A stretch of DNA of 64,000 bases from NCBI RefSeq assembly GCF_001591265.1, contig NZ_BCUL01000004.1, forward strand, positions 101,455-165,454, given 5' to 3'. A program made the translations under genes and the position numbers. Positions within the stretch are counted from its first letter, which is position 1, and each line of letters opens with the position of its first letter. Of the stretch, positions 37,157 to 46,789 are shown one piece after another. The DNA comes from Moraxella atlantae NBRC 14588. GTDB lineage: Bacteria; Pseudomonadota; Gammaproteobacteria; Pseudomonadales; Moraxellaceae. Below the pieces are notes generated by a model that was given only the letters and a program-made list of their open reading frames with translations, was not told where the DNA came from and searched no databases.

Positions 37157-37294
37157 CTTATCCACAGCAACTAATCCTGCTTATAAAAGCTATGCTCAGA
37201 TCATTTTTTAAAGTGGATAACTTTTAATACACTATATCTAGTGCGCCAAAGGTCAAAGCCAACCAAAATAAAGGATAAAATCCATTGTTTAGTA

Positions 37295-38353
37295 TTACTT
37301 GGCAATCGTGAATGTCAATTTACGATCTTGCCCAAATGTTTCATGTGAAACCATATCTAAACGTAGTTGCTGGTTCAATGCGCCGATATCCGCGATAAAC
37401 ATAGGCTGCGCATTTTGTCCCAACAGACAAGGCGCTTGATAGACAATCAGTTCATCAACCAAACCTGCCTGCAAAAATGCGGTAGTCACGCGCGCGCCCG
37501 CTTCAATCAATACCTCATACACTTGGCGTTGTTTGAGCTCGTTTAAAACTTCAACCAAAGACAGATCGGGGGATTGCACCATCCACAATGGGCGGTTTTG
37601 TACCTGCGCGTGTACCCAATCACTATCAAGGCTGATACGCGCTTGGCGGTCTAGGACAACCAGCCAAGGCGCTGGAATATCTGCCACAGGTACACCCAAA
37701 CTGGTGCTGCGCACATCCATACGCGGCGTGTCACTTAACACGGTTTGGCTGCCTGTGATAATCGCACCCGAGCGTGCACGCAAACGCTGCCCATCCTCGC
37801 GCGCGGCGTCACCTGTGATCCATTTAGACGTACCATCGGCTAGCGCAATACGCCCATCAAGGCTACAGGCAATTTTGGCGCGTACCCACGGCAAGCCGCC
37901 TTGCATACAGCGCAAAAAACCTGCATTAAGTGCAGCTGCTTGTGCCTCGCAAATCCCTGTTTGTACTTCAAGACCTGCTGTCCGTAATTTGGCAATGCCG
38001 TTACCTGCAACTTTTGGATTGGGATCGCTGACTGCTATGACCACCCGTGCAATACCAGCAGCAATTAGCGCATCAGCACACGGCGGTGTACGCCCATGAT
38101 GGCTGCACGGTTCAAGCGTGACGTACGCTGTCGCACCGTTTACAGCTTGTCCCGATACCTGTGCGGCACGTAATGCCATGACCTCAGCATGTGGCTGACC
38201 TGCGCGTGCATGAAAGCCTTCGCCCAGTACCTGCCCATCTCGCACCAGCACACAGCCAACATTCGGGTTGGGGCGCGTGGTATATTGACCACGTTTTGCC
38301 AACTCGATCGCACGCTGCATGTAATACACATCAATTGAGTTAGAGACGGACAT
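37295..38353 (-). CDS. ribD: bifunctional riboflavin deaminase/reductase RibD
   Basis: A 352-residue enzyme catalysing the deamination and side-chain reduction steps after RibA. The N-terminal deaminase domain has the zinc ligands HAEVMAL and PCSHHGRTPPC; the C-terminal reductase domain begins PWVRAKIACSLDGRIAL. A parS-like palindrome lies near its 3' end (37337). It normally follows nrdR directly in gammaproteobacteria; here three cell-surface-type genes intervene. Confidence 0.95.
   Translation of the reverse strand: MSVSNSIDVYYMQRAIELAKRGQYTTRPNPNVGCVLVRDGQVLGEGFHARAGQPHAEVMALRAAQVSGQAVNGATAYVTLEPCSHHGRTPPCADALIAAGIARVVIAVSDPNPKVAGNGIAKLRTAGLEVQTGICEAQAAALNAGFLRCMQGGLPWVRAKIACSLDGRIALADGTSKWITGDAAREDGQRLRARSGAIITGSQTVLSDTPRMDVRSTSLGVPVADIPAPWLVVLDRQARISLDSDWVHAQVQNRPLWMVQSPDLSLVEVLNELKQRQVYEVLIEAGARVTTAFLQAGLVDELIVYQAPCLLGQNAQPMFIADIGALNQQLRLDMVSHETFGQDRKLTFTIAK
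37337..37352. repeat. parS-like site 9 (inside ribD, CATGTG core)
   Basis: TGTTTCATGTGAAACC: two changes from parS. Confidence 0.5.
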
Positions 38354-38400
38354 AAACGACTTTTATAAATTCTTGTTGATCAAATGGCTGAGCAATTGGG

Positions 38401-39144
38401 CTAGGCATTCTGCTGTAACCCGTGTGTTAGCAGGTGCTCATATTCTGCAGGTGTGCCGCAAAAATCGATTTCATGCGGCTCAATGAGCACATAGCCCACT
38501 GTTTCGCCAGCAGCAATCATCAAATTATACATCGGAGCAATGTATAACTCGCCATGATGGGTCACGTTATTGGCTTGGCAATATTCAAACAACGCCATAA
38601 AGCGGCACGCGGATTTAAAATAATATAAACCATCGCTGCACAAATCCGAGATACGCTGCTTTTCGGTGGTGCGTATCACGCGCCCCTCATCATCAAGCGC
38701 GATAAATGACCAATGCTCGCCTTCACCACGAAAGACTTCTAAATAGCCCTCCCACTGCGCCGCTTGTTCAGGTTTAACAAAGTCATAGCGAAACGTGTCG
38801 ATATTAAAAATATACAGCGGCTCATCAGGCGCGATAGGTTGCTGTTTTGCGAGCTGTTGTAGCCCTAGATACACCGTATGCGCTTGCCCATCAGTTTCGT
38901 TTGGCAACACACAGATATGGTAGTTTTGCACCCCTAGATATTCAAGTTGCTCACGAACAAACGTCGGTGTGTCGTAGACGTCACGCACAATGATGACAAA
39001 CAAATCACTGCTAAAATAGCGCGTAAACGACTGCAACGCGCGCGCAAATACCGTTTGCCCAGCCAGCATGAGCTGATATTTGGGTAGCTCAAATCCAGCT
39101 TTAAAAAAACGGCTACTTAAACCTGCCATTGGGATAACGATCAT
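38401..39144 (-). CDS. nucleotidyltransferase-like protein (capsule/LPS type)
   Basis: A 247-residue protein with an N-terminal sugar-nucleotidyltransferase pattern (IPMAGLSSRF, then ELPKYQL with the basic residue). A downstream FNIDTF replaces the usual Asp-rich metal site, and EIDFCGTP closes the fold. It would activate a sugar or small alcohol phosphate with NTP. The 27-base gap to the upstream kinase gene indicates an operon. The substrate is unknown. Confidence 0.7.
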   Translation of the reverse strand: MIVIPMAGLSSRFFKAGFELPKYQLMLAGQTVFARALQSFTRYFSSDLFVIIVRDVYDTPTFVREQLEYLGVQNYHICVLPNETDGQAHTVYLGLQQLAKQQPIAPDEPLYIFNIDTFRYDFVKPEQAAQWEGYLEVFRGEGEHWSFIALDDEGRVIRTTEKQRISDLCSDGLYYFKSACRFMALFEYCQANNVTHHGELYIAPMYNLMIAAGETVGYVLIEPHEIDFCGTPAEYEHLLTHGLQQNA

Positions 39145-39171
39145 TATTTTTCCTTATTATTATTGCAAATT

Positions 39172-40740
39172 TTATATCACATAATCGGCGTATAAACGCA
39201 CTGCATTGACCAACATGGCTTGCTGTCGATCAGGGCGATCGCTGTGCAACGGCAACATGGATAAAAACAGCAGTACCACCGCAGGCATCAGTGCGATTTT
39301 GTCATACTGACGAAAATACTGCTGCATGAAGGCGTTTTGCAGCGCGCGCGTGGTCGGATCAAGCTCAAAATTAATCGCAACATCGCAGCCTGTGTCGGTT
39401 AATTGTTGATCCAACTGATAGCGACCTGCGATGATAAAATCATACAGCCCAATCACTGAGTGCGCGATTTTTGCCATATCGTAGCTTTGATCACCTAGGT
39501 GGGTGATGTTACCGTCTACATCCGTGCCACGCGGGTCTAGCACCTTGATGCGCTGTCCACGGGCATCAAACAAGATATTGCTAAAACACAAATCACCATG
39601 TAATGTGGCATAGCTGTAGGGTAGCGCAAGCGCGCGCGCGATACAATCGTCACAAATCTCGGCAATGCTACCAACCGCGCGTCCTTGATAGCGCATCGGT
39701 ACGTGTAAATCTGTGCCCGTATCCGCGCTAAATTGTGCCAGCCGCTTAAGCGTTTTATCACGATACAGCTTGTCTGATCCTGCTTGAATGGCTTGTTTTT
39801 GCGCATCGGTCAAGGTTTGGCTATCCGCTGATAGTGTTAGATAGTCTTCTAATAATTCAAAAATATATACCCAAAACGGCAGCGCATTGCGCCCATGCAC
39901 CAACAGCTCATTGAGCGGTAGTAGCGGTAAATACTCCAAACGATAAAACGCCTGACCTGCTTCATTGGTACCGTGGTCGATCAGCTGCGGCGTAAATTGC
40001 TTGAGCGTAGGCGCAAGCTTGGTATACCACATCGCCTCGGCACAAATTTTATGGTCATTTTCGCTGGTCTTGGTTACAAGTCCTGCTTCAATCAGCAGGC
40101 TATTAAACGCTCGCTGGGTGGTGATGGTCGCGCGCGTGTTAAAAAACGTATTGATATAGCCGCAATCATACCAACTGCTTACCCACTGACTGGCGAGCGG
40201 ACGCACCTTGCGGTAACGCTGCACAGCTTTACCAAATTTACCGCGCGACAATGCCAATGATTTGATCAGCGTGCTTAAATCTGCAAAACAAAAGTACCCC
40301 GTCCACACCGCGTCAACGCCATCTTGCTCCTGCTCGGTGTGCCACTCATACAGCCTTGGGCGATTTGCTACCGCGATAACATCGCTTGCTGTTGGCAAAT
40401 CCACAATCAGTGTATGCCCCTGCAGCACGCGAATGGTGCCCACATCCTTGCCGCACTCAATATTAAGCACATACAATAGCCCAGCAGCAAACTCAAAACC
40501 ATCGGGCACGGCACAGACACGTACGTTTAACTGATCCACCAACGTCTGCTCATCTATGCGCAGCTCATAGCTTTCGGGCAATGCCAAGACGATGGCTTCA
40601 TCGGGCAGACGCTCGCGCACTGCTTGCACTTGCAGCTCAAGCAATTTTTTGTTGCCAATCGGCAACATACACGGCACAATTTTGCCAATTTCGGCTTCCA
40701 GCTCAGCGCCGACATACGCCGCTGACATAATTACAAACAT
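39172..40740 (-). CDS. two-domain nucleotidyltransferase-like/APH-type kinase
   Basis: A 522-residue protein. The N-terminal half (residues 1-230) resembles a nucleotidyltransferase that lacks the classical G-rich loop. The C-terminal half (about 240-510) has an aminoglycoside phosphotransferase/choline-kinase fold with the catalytic LHGDLCFSNILFD loop and a DPRG metal site. It probably phosphorylates a small alcohol or sugar used in surface polysaccharide. Similar kinase-NTase-phosphatase sets occur in capsule loci. I cannot name the substrate. Confidence 0.65.
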   Translation of the reverse strand: MFVIMSAAYVGAELEAEIGKIVPCMLPIGNKKLLELQVQAVRERLPDEAIVLALPESYELRIDEQTLVDQLNVRVCAVPDGFEFAAGLLYVLNIECGKDVGTIRVLQGHTLIVDLPTASDVIAVANRPRLYEWHTEQEQDGVDAVWTGYFCFADLSTLIKSLALSRGKFGKAVQRYRKVRPLASQWVSSWYDCGYINTFFNTRATITTQRAFNSLLIEAGLVTKTSENDHKICAEAMWYTKLAPTLKQFTPQLIDHGTNEAGQAFYRLEYLPLLPLNELLVHGRNALPFWVYIFELLEDYLTLSADSQTLTDAQKQAIQAGSDKLYRDKTLKRLAQFSADTGTDLHVPMRYQGRAVGSIAEICDDCIARALALPYSYATLHGDLCFSNILFDARGQRIKVLDPRGTDVDGNITHLGDQSYDMAKIAHSVIGLYDFIIAGRYQLDQQLTDTGCDVAINFELDPTTRALQNAFMQQYFRQYDKIALMPAVVLLFLSMLPLHSDRPDRQQAMLVNAVRLYADYVI

Positions 40741-40815
40741 GATCCATTCTCACAGCGGTGATATACCGCAAATTATCGTAATGTGAAATATTATTTATGG
40801 CGAATATCGTTAAAA

Positions 40816-41190
40816 TTAATCCTTACCAAGTTTAAGCAAGGCTTTGATTTCATCATAACTCATGGCTAAAAACTCATCGGGGCGCAACGCCTTGTCATCG
40901 ACATAAAAACCATCAAATCCGCACCAGGGTTTACCCACGTAAATTTCATCAAACGGCACATCATGACGTTTTAGCCACTCTAAAATAATCGGCAGGGTAT
41001 TTTTATTGATTTCACCAACATTGCCATTGTAAGTACGCATGTTGCGACTGGTATGAATCACTATACAAAAGCCTTGGGCGTGATAATCGCGCAGTTTTTC
41101 AATCACGGGGGTGATCGGCTCGGCGTTGGCGTAGTCGCCGTTGGTGGTGCGTGTCAGTGTATCATCTAGATCAAAAATAATGCGCTTCAT
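40816..41190 (-). CDS. small HAD phosphatase (capsule-associated type)
   Basis: A 124-residue HAD protein with the FDLDDTLTRT nucleophile motif at residues 5-14, HTSRNMRTY (motif II) and GFYVDDKALRP (motif III/IV). It is short, lacking a large cap domain, like capsule-linked C2-less HAD phosphatases. The ATG at 41190 has a GAGG Shine-Dalgarno. It is the first gene of the three-gene set behind nrdR, separated from it by 268 bases. Confidence 0.75.
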   Translation of the reverse strand: MKRIIFDLDDTLTRTTNGDYANAEPITPVIEKLRDYHAQGFCIVIHTSRNMRTYNGNVGEINKNTLPIILEWLKRHDVPFDEIYVGKPWCGFDGFYVDDKALRPDEFLAMSYDEIKALLKLGKD

Positions 41191-41458
41191 GGTTGTCCTC
41201 GTTATTATTGGATAGTCAAACTTCAAAATGCTTGCCGCAAAACAGCAATTTTTGAGCGTAAAAACTGCCAAACAGCATGGATAGTGCTAAGCCAATGCCG
41301 CTGGTATACATTTTAAAAAAGGTTAGAAAATCGATCAGATGGTTTGATTGTAATACGTTTATGGGGTAAATTCAATGCAGGTGTTTGGTCTTATCATCTT
41401 GATTATTTTTTATAGATATTTTTAATAATATTTTAAAAAATTAAACAGATATTTACTG

Positions 41459-41983
41459 TTAAATGCCTGCCGATGGCTTGGCAGTTTTTTGACTTAAATC
41501 TTGTAGCTTTTCGCGAATTTCTGCCTTAGCAACATCATCGGATAGACTAACCAACAGCTGCTGAAAGGCTTCGATGTCTTGAAAGTTGCGATACACGCTA
41601 GCAAAACGCACATAGGCGACATCATCTAGCTCGCGCAATTCACGGATGACGATTTCACCGACAACTTGGCTTTTGACCTCGCGCTCACCTAACTGACGCA
41701 GTTGTTTTTCAATACGGCTAATCATCGCCTCAATACGATCGCTGGCAATTGGACGTTTTTGCAAGGGCAATTGGATGGAGCGCCGCAGCTTTTGGTTGTC
41801 GTACGGCTCAATGCGCCCATTACTCTTGATGATTCGTGGCATGACCGCCTCGATGACCTCGAAGGTGGTAAAGCGTTCTTGGCATTGGACACACTGGCGT
41901 CGTCTGCGTACTTGCGCACCATCCGCCGCTAGGCGCGAATCGATAACTTTGGTATCTTCGGCGTTACAAAATGGGCAATGCAT
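41459..41983 (-). CDS. nrdR: transcriptional repressor NrdR
   Basis: A 174-residue regulator that represses ribonucleotide reductase genes. Its N-terminal zinc ribbon ([15 protein letters not shown] ... [10 protein letters not shown]) is followed by an ATP-cone ([16 protein letters not shown]). The C-terminal tail is about 20 residues longer than the E. coli protein. It is next to mnmE in the same orientation and upstream of the cassette and the rib genes. Confidence 0.95.
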   Translation of the reverse strand: MHCPFCNAEDTKVIDSRLAADGAQVRRRRQCVQCQERFTTFEVIEAVMPRIIKSNGRIEPYDNQKLRRSIQLPLQKRPIASDRIEAMISRIEKQLRQLGEREVKSQVVGEIVIRELRELDDVAYVRFASVYRNFQDIEAFQQLLVSLSDDVAKAEIREKLQDLSQKTAKPSAGI

Positions 41984-42006
41984 GCTGCGTGTGACTCATG
42001 TTTTAT

Positions 42007-43425
42007 TTATTTGCCAATACAAAAACTGCCAAAAATCTGCCCAAGCAGGTCATCGGCACTAAATTCACCTGTAATTTCACCCAAATACTGCTGAGCTTGG
42101 CGCAGGCTTTCGGCAACCAATTCACCTGCATGAAACGTGTGCAGCTGTGTGTCTGCTTCGACCAATGCGGTTTGCACACGGCGCAGCGCATCCAAGTGTC
42201 GTGCGCGTGCAAGCCATGTGCCTTCGACAGGATGAAAGCCAACCATAGCGCATAAGGTTTGGTTAAGCTGCTCTAGCCCTGAGCCTGTCACACACGATAC
42301 GGTAACGTGTGCATAACCCTGCCAATCATAAGCCTCTAGCGCGGCGTGTTGGTCAGCATGGAGCAAGTCAGCTTTATTGCCAATTAGCAGCAGGCGTTTG
42401 GATGACGGCAATTCGCCCAATAATTCATGCGCCAATGCCAATGGGTCAGCGGTTTGGCTGATATCATACACCAGTAGCACAATATCGGCTTGCGCGATAG
42501 CATTTTGCGCCCGTACGATACCGATTTGCTCAACGTGATCGGTGGTATCGCGCAGCCCTGCTGTATCGGTTAGATTGAGCTTAAGCCCATCAATGATGAC
42601 GGTTTCTTGCAGCGTATCGCGCGTTGTGCCTGCTACATCGGTGACAATTGCGCGCTCTTGTCCTGCCAAGCGATTAAGTAGGCTCGACTTGCCTGCATTG
42701 GGTCTACCTGCAATCACCGCTGCCACCCCATCGCGCAGCAACTGCCCTTGCTGGCTACTGGCAAGCACGGCGTTTAGCTGGGTTTGTAGTGTCGCTAGTT
42801 GTTCAGCAATTTGCCCATCGGCTAAAAAATCAACGTCCTCTTCGTCGGGAAAGTCAATCGCCGCCTCAACGTGCAAGCGCAGATGAATAAGTTGGTGCAA
42901 TAAATCGTTGATACGACTTGAAAACTCACCCGTTAATGAGCGCATGGCACTTTTTGCTGCCGCCACACTGGTCGCATCGATGGCGTCAGCAATCGCCTCA
43001 GCCTGCACCAAATCCAGTTTGTCATTGGCAAACGCACGGGCAGAAAATTCCCCAGCAGCCGCCTGCGTGGCCCCAAGCGCAAATACACGCAACAACAATT
43101 GCTGTTGTAGCACCACCCCACCGTGCCCCTGCAGCTCGATGACATCTTCACCTGTGAATGAATGAGGCGCGGCAAAATACAGCACCAAACCTTCGTCAAT
43201 CACGCTACCATCATCAGCGTAAAACCGACAAAACCGCGCTTGACGAGGACAAAAAGTGTGTAATTTTTCGCCAGTTGGTGACTTGGTCAAAGCCTGCGCG
43301 ATGTCATACGCCGCCCTACCTGACAGCCGAATCACACCAACACCGCCGCGCCCAATAGGCGTGGCAATCGCAGCGATCGTCGTCAAAGCGCTTTCGACCG
43401 AATTTTCTACCAAGTGATCCACCAT
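42007..43425 (-). CDS. mnmE: tRNA modification GTPase MnmE
   Basis: A 472-residue GTPase that, with MnmG, modifies U34 of tRNAs. It has the N-terminal TIAAIATPIGRGGVGVIRLSG folate domain, G1 GRPNAGKSSLLN, G3 DTAGLRD, G4 GNKADLL and the C-terminal invariant CIGK. Its ATG overlaps the yidC stop by one base (TAATG), so translation is coupled. Confidence 0.96.
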   Translation of the reverse strand: MVDHLVENSVESALTTIAAIATPIGRGGVGVIRLSGRAAYDIAQALTKSPTGEKLHTFCPRQARFCRFYADDGSVIDEGLVLYFAAPHSFTGEDVIELQGHGGVVLQQQLLLRVFALGATQAAAGEFSARAFANDKLDLVQAEAIADAIDATSVAAAKSAMRSLTGEFSSRINDLLHQLIHLRLHVEAAIDFPDEEDVDFLADGQIAEQLATLQTQLNAVLASSQQGQLLRDGVAAVIAGRPNAGKSSLLNRLAGQERAIVTDVAGTTRDTLQETVIIDGLKLNLTDTAGLRDTTDHVEQIGIVRAQNAIAQADIVLLVYDISQTADPLALAHELLGELPSSKRLLLIGNKADLLHADQHAALEAYDWQGYAHVTVSCVTGSGLEQLNQTLCAMVGFHPVEGTWLARARHLDALRRVQTALVEADTQLHTFHAGELVAESLRQAQQYLGEITGEFSADDLLGQIFGSFCIGK

Positions 43426-45113
43426 TAAACCACGTTGCGTGCTGCATCTTTGGCAGCTTGCTGTTTATCCACCTGTTTATTGATCAAATACTGCTGCACC
43501 ATGCTAAACAAGTTATTAACCGTCCAATACAACACCAAACCTGCAGGGAAAAACAGCATAAATGCAGTGAAAATAATCGGCATGAATTTCATCACGCGCG
43601 CTTGCATTGGGTCAGTTGGCTGTGGGTTGAGTGACTGCTGCACAAACATCGCCAGCCCCATACACAATGGTAGAATAAAATACGGGTCCATTGACGATAG
43701 GTCATGAATCCAGCCAATCCACGGAGCATGACGCAACTGCACAGACTCGACCAATACCCAGTATAATGCCAAGAAAATTGGCATCTGCATCAATACTGGC
43801 AAACAGCCTGCCAACGGATTGACCTGCTCTTCTTTGTAAATGCGCATCATCTCTTGTGACATGCGCATGCGATCATCGCCATACTCTTCTTTTAGCGCTT
43901 GTAAACGTGGGGCGATAGCACGCATTTTTGCCATCGAATAATAACTCTTGTTGGAAATCGGCAACAACGCCAACTTAACCAACAATGTCAAAGCAATAAT
44001 TGACCAACCCCAGTTACCGATCACCTTATGCAGGCTTTCTAGTACCCAAAACAGGAATTTTGAAATCGGCCACAATACACCATAATCAACGGTTTTATCC
44101 AAGCCTTCAGCAAGCGGACGCAATACATGCGTATCTTTGGGACCTGCATACAACGTGGTGGTTAGCGTCAGCTGCTTAGCAGGAGCAACCTCGACAGGAT
44201 TGCTCATCAAGCCGATGATATGATCATTGCCAACCGAACGCGTATAAAAACTGGCGGTATAGCCATGTGGCACCCAAGCAGACAAGAAATAATGCTGCAC
44301 AATCGCCACCCAGCCTTGTTGTGTGCTGACATTAAGATGTGCTTCGTCAAAATTACTAAACTTAAGCTTGTTATAGGGCTTGTCAGGTGTACCCCATGCA
44401 CCGCCAAGATAAGTCGCCATGCTAATCGCGCCTTTATCAGCAAGCCCTGGATCTTTGCTGTTATCACGCTTTAGCTGAGCATACATCTGACCTTGCCAAA
44501 TCTGGCGGCTGGTATTATTGATGTTATACGCCACTTGAATCGGATATTGCCCTTGGGTGAATGTATAGGTTTTGCTAATAGTCACGCCATCTTTTTGATA
44601 CGTTAGTGGCACGACCAGTGTTTTATCATTCGCCGTCATCTGATAGCGATAACGCGGCGTGCTATAAGGCGCACGCGCTGTGCCGCCATCAATACCATCA
44701 CGTCCGACCAGTCCCGACTGCGCAACGTACACACGGCTGCTATTGTCTTCTAGCAAGACAAATGGTTGAGCATTGTCTAAAGTCGCTGCCTCGTCACGCA
44801 ATGCCGCATAGACCACATCACCGCCCATGGGGTTGATGCGAATATCGTACTTATCGGTCTGCACCTCAATTAGTTGCTGAGCAGAACCTGTCGCTTGCGT
44901 CACCGTGCTGGCTGCATTACTGGCTACTGGCACATCGCTGGCAGGATTAGCCGTCCCACGACCTGCAGGCACATCCGAGGCTGTGGTAGGCGCCGTCGCA
45001 GTCGGTGGCGCAGGCTTACCACCCGTAATGTAATCATCGCGCCACGCCAACACCAACAAATAACTGGTAATCAGCATTGCCACGATAATTAAAATTCGTA
45101 GAATTTTTTGCAT
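43425..45113 (-). CDS. yidC: membrane protein insertase YidC
   Basis: A 562-residue Oxa1-family insertase. It has an N-terminal membrane anchor (MQKILRILIIVAMLITSYLL), a linker rich in Pro/Thr/Ala, a large periplasmic beta-sandwich domain (about residues 95-340), and five C-terminal helices including GNWGWSIIALTLLVKLALLP with the conserved groove. The frame is open 23 codons upstream, but MQKIL with the GGGGA Shine-Dalgarno is the start. Between yidD and mnmE. Confidence 0.95.
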   Translation of the reverse strand: MQKILRILIIVAMLITSYLLVLAWRDDYITGGKPAPPTATAPTTASDVPAGRGTANPASDVPVASNAASTVTQATGSAQQLIEVQTDKYDIRINPMGGDVVYAALRDEAATLDNAQPFVLLEDNSSRVYVAQSGLVGRDGIDGGTARAPYSTPRYRYQMTANDKTLVVPLTYQKDGVTISKTYTFTQGQYPIQVAYNINNTSRQIWQGQMYAQLKRDNSKDPGLADKGAISMATYLGGAWGTPDKPYNKLKFSNFDEAHLNVSTQQGWVAIVQHYFLSAWVPHGYTASFYTRSVGNDHIIGLMSNPVEVAPAKQLTLTTTLYAGPKDTHVLRPLAEGLDKTVDYGVLWPISKFLFWVLESLHKVIGNWGWSIIALTLLVKLALLPISNKSYYSMAKMRAIAPRLQALKEEYGDDRMRMSQEMMRIYKEEQVNPLAGCLPVLMQMPIFLALYWVLVESVQLRHAPWIGWIHDLSSMDPYFILPLCMGLAMFVQQSLNPQPTDPMQARVMKFMPIIFTAFMLFFPAGLVLYWTVNNLFSMVQQYLINKQVDKQQAAKDAARNVV

Positions 45114-45259
45114 AGCCAAATCCCCGCCGTGCCAAACGAATGGTAACCCAAGATAGACCTTCATCAGCCTGATTACTGCCAACTAATAGCCAAAATAGCC
45201 ATTATTTTACTAAAAAAATGCCCAAAAAGATATTTTTGCCAGTAATTTGAAACAAAACT

Positions 45260-45610
45260 TTAGTTACCAAAATGCTGTTTAGCCAAACATGGGTTGATCA
45301 CAACGACATCCACCGCATAAAAACGATAACGGTACAGCGGACGTGGCACCCAATCAATCCCTGAACCACCCCACGGATGGCAACGTGCTATACGCTTAAC
45401 TGCCAGCCAACCACCGCGCCAACTGCCATGCCAAATTACCGCTTGCAAAGCATACTGTGAACACGTGGGATAAAACCGACAATGCGGCGGCAAACTTGGG
45501 CTGATATAACGCTGATACACACGAATCAACGCCAACAATAACTGCGTAAAACGTGAGTGCACAGACGGTAGGGGAGGGCAGGACGTGTCAGCATGAGGTT
45601 TCATCAGCAT
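45260..45610 (-). CDS. yidD: membrane protein insertion efficiency factor YidD
   Basis: A 116-residue protein with the YidD signature [27 protein letters not shown] and [12 protein letters not shown]. It has N- and C-terminal extensions relative to the roughly 85-residue E. coli protein. It starts 8 bases after the rnpA stop. It helps YidC-dependent insertion. Confidence 0.93.
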   Translation of the reverse strand: MLMKPHADTSCPPLPSVHSRFTQLLLALIRVYQRYISPSLPPHCRFYPTCSQYALQAVIWHGSWRGGWLAVKRIARCHPWGGSGIDWVPRPLYRYRFYAVDVVVINPCLAKQHFGN

Positions 45611-45618
45611 TTCACCGA

Positions 45619-46047
45619 CTAAACATTTGATCGCTGCATTTTTAAGGACTTACGCGTAATCTGCTCAAAGGCTTGTGCTATCTGTGCTAACAGATCGACA
45701 TTGTCACAACTTGAAACGTCTTGCTTAGCAATGACTACCATTTCAACCACACAAGGTAACTGCGCTTGATACTGGCGAAAATATTCGCGTAATAAACGTT
45801 TGAGGCGATTACGCTCATGCGCACGTTTAATTTTCTTTTTGGCGATCGCCAAACCTAAACGATTGGGCGCATTTTGATCGTGTCGCACTCGCACAAAAAA
45901 AAGTAAATGTGTCGTATGTACTTTAAAAGCGGTATGATCAAAGACTTGTTTAAAATCCTGCGCCGTTAGCAGGCGTTGGGTTTTGGTAAAACGCCTATGG
46001 CTTAATTGCAAATTTGGTTTTATCGCCTTTTGCACCGACTTATCCAC
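45619..46047 (-). CDS. rnpA: ribonuclease P protein component
   Basis: A 142-residue basic protein with the RNP motif [18 protein letters not shown]. It has N- and C-terminal extensions. It follows rpmH across a hairpin that may attenuate transcription. Confidence 0.95.
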   Translation of the reverse strand: MDKSVQKAIKPNLQLSHRRFTKTQRLLTAQDFKQVFDHTAFKVHTTHLLFFVRVRHDQNAPNRLGLAIAKKKIKRAHERNRLKRLLREYFRQYQAQLPCVVEMVVIAKQDVSSCDNVDLLAQIAQAFEQITRKSLKMQRSNV

Positions 46048-46088
46048 ACCTTATACCCAGACCTACTTTTTTACGGGTATCTAACAAG

Positions 46089-46123
46089 AAAAAAGCGATA
46101 TAACTTCTGTTAAATCGCTTTTT
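46089..46123 (-). terminator. attenuator-like hairpin between rpmH and rnpA
   Basis: AAAAAGCGAT pairs with ATCGCTTTTT and continues into T residues on the minus strand. It would reduce read-through from rpmH into rnpA. Confidence 0.7.
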
Positions 46124-46178
46124 AAAAATTTGACTATCTGACTAAAGCGTAAAATAGCTTATGATTACCATCACTAGC

Positions 46179-46349
<171 letters not shown>

Positions 46350-46376
46350 TCAGACCAAAGCCAAAACAAAACTGAA

Positions 46377-46635
46377 TTGACTTCCTCCCCTCCCTAAAGT
46401 GAGGGGATTCCTTCTGCAAGACGGTGAAGCCCCACCGCAAACCTAAGACAATGGCAACCGCCCGTACGACACACCGTACATCTTAGGTTCTTATTTTAAG
46501 CTAATCCTACCGTTAGGATTGTCATAGACACGAATTAGCTTAAGTGTGTGTTTGGAAACGTCTTACCAGTTAAGTTACTGCGTACTCGCAATTTAGTCTT
46601 AACTTAACTGTGGAATGTAAGACATTGAATATAGT
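46377..46635 (-). ncRNA. predicted structured RNA of MITE copy 2
   Basis: It has the same nested hairpins as copy 1 and its own promoter; a transcript would run toward rpmH. Confidence 0.55.
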
Positions 46636-46641
46636 GAGATG

Positions 46642-46670
46642 AGTATAGCAAAACTCATCGCATTTAACAA
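46642..46670 (-). promoter_or_regulatory. sigma70-type promoter inside MITE copy 2
   Basis: TTGTTA (46665-46670), 17-base spacer, TATACT (46642-46647), read on the minus strand and pointing toward rpmH. Confidence 0.7.
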
Positions 46671-46789
46671 TTGCCTTATATCCACCGCCTGAAGTCGCAG
46701 GTTTACGGCAACGAATGATAAAATTTAGTGCGCTATTATGCAAAGGTTTAAACTGTAAGTCAAGTTAATTTCTAAAAATATTTTTACCA

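Larger units (their letters stand above)
36980..37220. repeat. cluster of four DnaA boxes in the ribE-ribD gap
   Basis: TGTGGATAA at 36980-36988 (perfect on the minus strand), TTATCCACC at 37027-37035, TTATCCACA at 37158-37166 (perfect) and AGTGGATAA at 37212-37220. Two parS-like palindromes lie between them and the spacer is AT-rich. It is about 10 kb from oriC. A DnaA-titration site or a vestigial or auxiliary origin is possible. Confidence 0.6.
46377..46717 (-). mobile_element. non-autonomous IS605-end element (MITE), copy 2, in the rpmH-dnaA interval
   Basis: About 341 bases, nearly identical to copies 1 and 3. One stretch of its left end reads GAAGTCGCAGGTTTACGG, matching the left end of the tnpB element at 30611, where the other two copies read GAAGTCGGTGGTTTTACGG. 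It separates rpmH from the DnaA-box region. Confidence 0.88.
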
